Source: a virus. Taken from it: a DNA stretch of 22,999 bases. The notes under the pieces were generated by a model. That model was not told the DNA's origin. It saw only the letters and a list, made by a program, of their open reading frames with translations, and did not search any database. Location: the IMG/VR virus record IMGVR_UViG_3300005530_000415, positions 1 to 22,999 of that record. One strand, 5' to 3'. Below are positions 20,669 to 22,999 of this stretch, in pieces (position 1 is the stretch's first letter; each line of letters starts with the position of its first letter). The translations under genes were made by a program, and so were the position numbers.

Positions 20669-20859
20669 TATGCGTCCATCCACTTCTCAGTGACCGGGTT
20701 GTAGGTGTACTCGTTGCCGTCGGGGTCCTCGAGGTAGAGGTACCTCTTCGGGTCTGCTTCGTCGAGTTCGATGAGCTTCGCCTTCGCGTCCGTCTCCGAA
20801 CCCTCGAAGACCGGATCGCGTCCGTCGCCCCACACTCGCCAAACTGGCGTTCCTGACAC
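20668..20859 (-). CDS. small acidic protein, unknown
   Basis: The 63-residue product starts at a GTG with AGGAGGAGCG upstream. It is acidic with short beta-like blocks (TPVWRVWGDGRDPVFEGSET, YLYLEDPDGNEYTYNP), giving a WW-like or other tiny beta sheet. It has no cysteine. It lies in a run of four small genes between the VWA gene and the nuclease gene. Nothing shows its function. Confidence 0.6.
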   Translation of the reverse strand: MSGTPVWRVWGDGRDPVFEGSETDAKAKLIELDEADPKRYLYLEDPDGNEYTYNPVTEKWMDA

Positions 20860-20867
20860 CGCTCCTC

Positions 20868-21068
20868 CTAGGTTAGCGGGCACGCCTGTGCCTCGTACTT
20901 CTTCTGTACGGTGACGTGCACCTCGACAGGTCGTCCGGGAACGACCGTCCACGTGCCGGCGATCTGGTGCTCGGTCGCGGCCAGGATGGCTGCTCCTTCG
21001 GGGGTCTCCGCCTCAACGTCAGAGGAGTAGACCGTGTCACGGGCATCGATGTAGCAGTGGAACTGCAT
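20868..21068 (-). CDS. small hypothetical protein
   Basis: The 66-residue product starts at an ATG (21068) with AGGAGGACGG upstream; the frame continues upstream but without a ribosome site. It alternates strands and one helix (FHCYIDARDTVYSSDVEAET, PEGAAILAATEHQ, VEVHVTVQKKYEA), which resembles a small alpha/beta fold. No family is recognised. It ends just before the next gene's ribosome site. Confidence 0.6.
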   Translation of the reverse strand: MQFHCYIDARDTVYSSDVEAETPEGAAILAATEHQIAGTWTVVPGRPVEVHVTVQKKYEAQACPLT

Positions 21069-21076
21069 CCGTCCTC

Positions 21077-21577
21077 CTAGTGTACCCAGCACGGATTGAC
21101 GATCCGGCAAGGCTTTCCATCCGTGCGGGGCTTACCGCAACGGTCGCCTACCACCCTCCCCTGTGCTCCGGCGGTGGCATGAATGCGTTCGTACGCCGCG
21201 GTCGTCTCAGCGAGGATCTCCTTCCACCTCGGTGAGCGGTCACCGTCACGCGCGGGATCGAATGTGCTCACCTTCGGCCACGTCGGTATCGGCTGACCGA
21301 GTCGCATCCGCGGTGTCTGCATCCGACCATCCAAGATCAGCGTTGCGAGACTCGCCTCCGCGACGAAGCCGTGTGACCACTCCAGCATGCACTTGATGCT
21401 GCAGAAGAAGTGCTTGTCGTGCTCGTATCCGTCAAACCACGGTTGGAACCAAACCGGACACTCGTCCCGATGACACAGGGTGTAGCCCGACTTGTCGATT
21501 TGCGCCGGCCCGGCATACGGCTGACGGGGGTGAGCCGCCATCCAGGTCGTCTTGAGGTACGCTTCGTAGGTCTGCAT
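21077..21577 (-). CDS. Cys-rich protein with putative zinc finger
   Basis: The protein has 166 residues. The middle has LCHRDECPVWF and HFFCSIKCMLEWSHG (about residues 34-70), where C, C, C and C could form one zinc site in the style of treble-clef or TRASH-like fingers, and the C-terminus has RCGKPRTDGKPCRIVNPCWV, a second group. AGAGGAGGATAGG precedes the ATG; part of this ribosome site lies inside the RNA fold at 21586-21679. It may bind nucleic acid or protein. Its true family is unknown. Confidence 0.65.
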   Translation of the reverse strand: MQTYEAYLKTTWMAAHPRQPYAGPAQIDKSGYTLCHRDECPVWFQPWFDGYEHDKHFFCSIKCMLEWSHGFVAEASLATLILDGRMQTPRMRLGQPIPTWPKVSTFDPARDGDRSPRWKEILAETTAAYERIHATAGAQGRVVGDRCGKPRTDGKPCRIVNPCWVH

Positions 21578-21585
21578 CCTATCCT

Positions 21586-21679
21586 CCTCTCAAGGCCCGA
21601 CTCGGGCTGCTACTCCTGTTTCGCGGTGCGGCGATGCGCGCCAGCATGGCGCCGCACACCCGAGCCGGACGTTCAGAGG
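21586..21679 (-). ncRNA. intergenic two-stem RNA fold, copy 1
   Basis: On the minus strand CCTCTGAACGTCCGGCTCGG begins an outer stem that closes with CCCGAGTCGGGCCTTGAGAG. An inner stem, TGCGGCG/CGCCGCA (21650-21656 with 21627-21633), follows after a TG spacer, and an unpaired block GCGAAACAGGAGTAGCAG (21624-21607) sits between the two stems on the 3' side. It fills the gap from the VWA stop codon to the next gene, and its 3' end overlaps three bases of that gene's ribosome site. Paired positions differ from copy 2 but stay paired. Confidence 0.7.
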
Positions 21680-21683
21680 ACGA

Positions 21684-22400
21684 CTACGCCGCAGTCCCCG
21701 TCAGCCTGCGAAGGTCGAACGCGACCTCCATCGGGTCCGTGACGCCGGTGAACGCCACGACGCTGACGTACGGGTTGCCTTCCGCGATCTTGGTGTAGTG
21801 CCGGACGGCCTCGTCGTGCCCGTCACCGTAGCCGATGATGGCGACGCAGCACACCGCGGTCTCGTCGGCCTGCGCGACCCACTTCTCGAACGCGTCACCG
21901 TCGTGCAGCTTGCCGTCCGTGATGATGAGGATCTCCTGCGTCGGCCTGTTACGCAGCGGTCGGTGGCCGAACTCCTCCTGGAAGTCCGCCTCCGCGAGCT
22001 TGACGGCGTCCATCGCGAAGGTCTGACCGCCCCAGTCGATCGACTGCAGCTTCCGCTGGATGTTGCTGGAGTTGAGGTCGCCGATCTCCTGTGCCCGACC
22101 GCGGTCGGAGAAGGCGAACGTGAGGCAACCGCCGAGCTCGTCTGACCCACCGGCCTGCTCATGCGCGGCCTGCGAGTCGTCACCCTCGAGCGCACCGACG
22201 ATCAGCGGCAGGACCTCCTCGACGAGCTCGTGCTTCGTCTTAGGGTTGTCCGGACCCGCCGGTTCTTCGTTGGAGGTGGAGACGTCGACGAGGAAGATGA
22301 CCTCGATCTCCCTCCCACCGGTCTTCGGCGCCTCGATCTGCTCACGCGGCGTCCGCCCCTGGAGACCAGTGACGGGCGTCTCGACGAGATCAGTAGGCAT
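21684..22400 (-). CDS. von Willebrand factor A domain protein
   Basis: The 238-residue protein is one VWA fold: the metal site DVSTS (39-43, DxSxS), T127 in WGGQTFAMD, and D162 in IITDGK. A 30-residue tail precedes it and there is no signal peptide, so it works in the cytoplasm or virion as a metal-dependent binding module. Lone VWA proteins occur in phages and in defence or AAA-partner systems, but no MoxR-like partner lies beside it here. AAGGAGT precedes the ATG. Structured RNA elements flank the gene on both sides (22442-22526 upstream, 21586-21679 downstream). Confidence 0.85.
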   Translation of the reverse strand: MPTDLVETPVTGLQGRTPREQIEAPKTGGREIEVIFLVDVSTSNEEPAGPDNPKTKHELVEEVLPLIVGALEGDDSQAAHEQAGGSDELGGCLTFAFSDRGRAQEIGDLNSSNIQRKLQSIDWGGQTFAMDAVKLAEADFQEEFGHRPLRNRPTQEILIITDGKLHDGDAFEKWVAQADETAVCCVAIIGYGDGHDEAVRHYTKIAEGNPYVSVVAFTGVTDPMEVAFDLRRLTGTAA

Positions 22401-22441
22401 GCGTACTCCTTCTTGCCGGGGAACCAGCCCTGTTGCTAGCT

Positions 22442-22526
22442 CCTCGAGGCCCGGTCCGGGCTGCTACTTCTGTTCGCTGCGCTACGGCTTGACCTGGCAT
22501 TAGCGCACCCGGACCGGACGTCGAGG
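22442..22526 (-). ncRNA. intergenic two-stem RNA fold, copy 2
   Basis: The outer stem pairs CCTCGACGTCCGGTCCGGG (22526-22508) with CCCGGACCGGGCCTCGAGG (22460-22442). The inner stem is TGCGCTA/TAGCGCA (22507-22501 with 22484-22478), and the unpaired block is GCGAACAGAAGTAGCAG (22477-22461). It starts three bases after the stop of the secreted-protein gene and ends ~40 bases before the VWA start. The same plan as copy 1 with different stem bases points to a conserved RNA structure. Confidence 0.7.
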
Positions 22527-22528
22527 GG

Positions 22529-22777
22529 CTAGTTGAAGCGGATGGTCTTACCGTTGAACGTGCTCGACAGCTGCGGGTTGCTGATCCGGAACGAGCACGC
22601 GTTCTGCGGGATGTTGCACCGACCGTTCGTCCACGTGACGTGGTGCGGCACACCCTGGAAGGTCAGGGTCTCGCCCACAGCAACCACGTCCGGCGTGGTG
22701 AAGACCTGACCGTTGTCGTGCGCGACGACCGGACCGCTGAACGCCAGCGGAAGAAGAGCGGCCGTGATGAGGATCAT
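22529..22777 (-). CDS. small secreted protein, unknown
   Basis: The 82-residue product starts with a short hydrophobic leader (MILITAALLPLAFSGPVVAH) that looks like a Sec signal peptide with cleavage near residues 18-20. The mature part is about 62 residues, beta-rich (VVAVGETLTFQ, HHVTWTNG), with two cysteines (RCN, ACS) that may form a disulfide. TAAGGAGACACG precedes the ATG. Together with the protein at 2143-2571 it is one of two likely exported proteins here. A role at the host surface is a guess. Confidence 0.65.
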   Translation of the reverse strand: MILITAALLPLAFSGPVVAHDNGQVFTTPDVVAVGETLTFQGVPHHVTWTNGRCNIPQNACSFRISNPQLSSTFNGKTIRFN

Positions 22778-22810
22778 CGTGTCTCCTTATTTGTACCCCT
22801 TGCAGGGTCC

Positions 22811-22833
22811 TGACTCGACCTGTTTTCGAGTCA
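22811..22833 (-). other. short hairpin in the leader of the secreted-protein gene
   Basis: TGACTCGA (22811-22818) pairs with TCGAGTCA (22826-22833) around a 7-base loop, 34 bases upstream of the ATG in the transcribed direction. It may shape the 5' leader. No convincing promoter is visible in 22834-22999. Confidence 0.45.
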
Positions 22834-22856
22834 AGGCTAAACGAGAGGTCCGTGAA

Positions 22857-22901
22857 GTCGAGAAGAGACCCCTGGCTGGCGGTCCAGGAGTCCTTCTCGA
22901 C
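22857..22901 (-). other. long hairpin upstream of the secreted-protein gene
   Basis: GTCGAGAAG (22857-22865) and its complement (22893-22901) make a 9-bp base, and the stem continues imperfectly through CCCTGG/CCAGGAG. It may be a leader structure or a terminator for the gene beyond the right edge. The 220 bases from 22780 to the edge hold no gene. Confidence 0.5.
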
Positions 22902-22966
22902 GAGCTGGTCAGCCCCCTTTATGATCAGCTCATCCTAAGTCACGAGGGGATGGTGTTCGGGATAGG

Positions 22967-22996
22967 GGTCCGGCCAGGGGCCGATCTGGCCGGACC
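22967..22996. terminator. strong hairpin at the right edge, terminator-like
   Basis: GGTCCGGCCA (22967-22976) pairs perfectly with TGGCCGGACC (22987-22996) around a 10-base loop. It is likely the terminator of an adjoining gene beyond the window. There is no U-tract on either strand. Confidence 0.55.
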
Positions 22997-22999
22997 GCT

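Noticed and set aside
1-22999. CRISPR arrays, insertion sequences, integrase or repressor genes
   Set aside because: No regularly spaced repeats, transposase motifs, integrase catalytic residues or HTH repressor were found by reading both strands.

Overview
The window looks like part of the genome of a tailed bacteriophage of a high-GC actinobacterium. The grounds are dense, GC-rich genes with many GTG starts, almost all on the minus strand with 1-20 bp overlaps, together with a lysis cassette, a replication and recombination set, tRNA-like genes and many small orphan genes. Only the first ~390 bases run rightward: the tail of one gene and a small conserved-looking phage gene. These converge on the long leftward block at a perfect hairpin (406-437). 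No integrase, repressor or CRISPR array is visible.

Reading leftward from the right edge, the region 22999-18772 carries a secreted mini-protein, a VWA-domain protein, several small genes, a RecB/Cas4-like nuclease and two Cys-rich small proteins. One of these two has no ordinary start codon. From a promoter-like site at 18813-18840 follow a Sak4-like RecA-fold ATPase, a DUF669-type partner and a RuvC-like resolvase, which form a recombination module. Without a break comes a 7-deazaguanine DNA-modification operon: queD, queE, folE, a methyltransferase-like gene, a dpdA-like transglycosylase and a glutamine-amidotransferase/QueC fusion. Together these should make preQ0 or its amidine (archaeosine base) from GTP and exchange it into phage DNA. 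After four small genes comes a family A DNA polymerase with an N-terminal family 4 uracil-DNA glycosylase. It starts at TTG inside the end of a 17-codon leader ORF.

Further left are a GT4-like glycosyltransferase, a Gly-rich protein and an FkbM methyltransferase (possible virion glycosylation). A second copy of the promoter-like site (5389-5416) drives a KOW-like protein with an acidic tail. Beyond it lie a tRNA-Ser(GCU) that lacks a long variable arm, a truncated tRNA-like hairpin, a SNF2-type helicase, a secreted protein and the lysis genes (holin candidate, MazG-like protein, endolysin).

The most unusual structure is a family of intergenic RNA folds at 21586-21679 and 22442-22526, with a looser relative at 17191-17285. 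They keep the same two-stem plan through compensating base changes. The first two share an identical-looking unpaired block, and all sit between a stop codon and the next gene's start.
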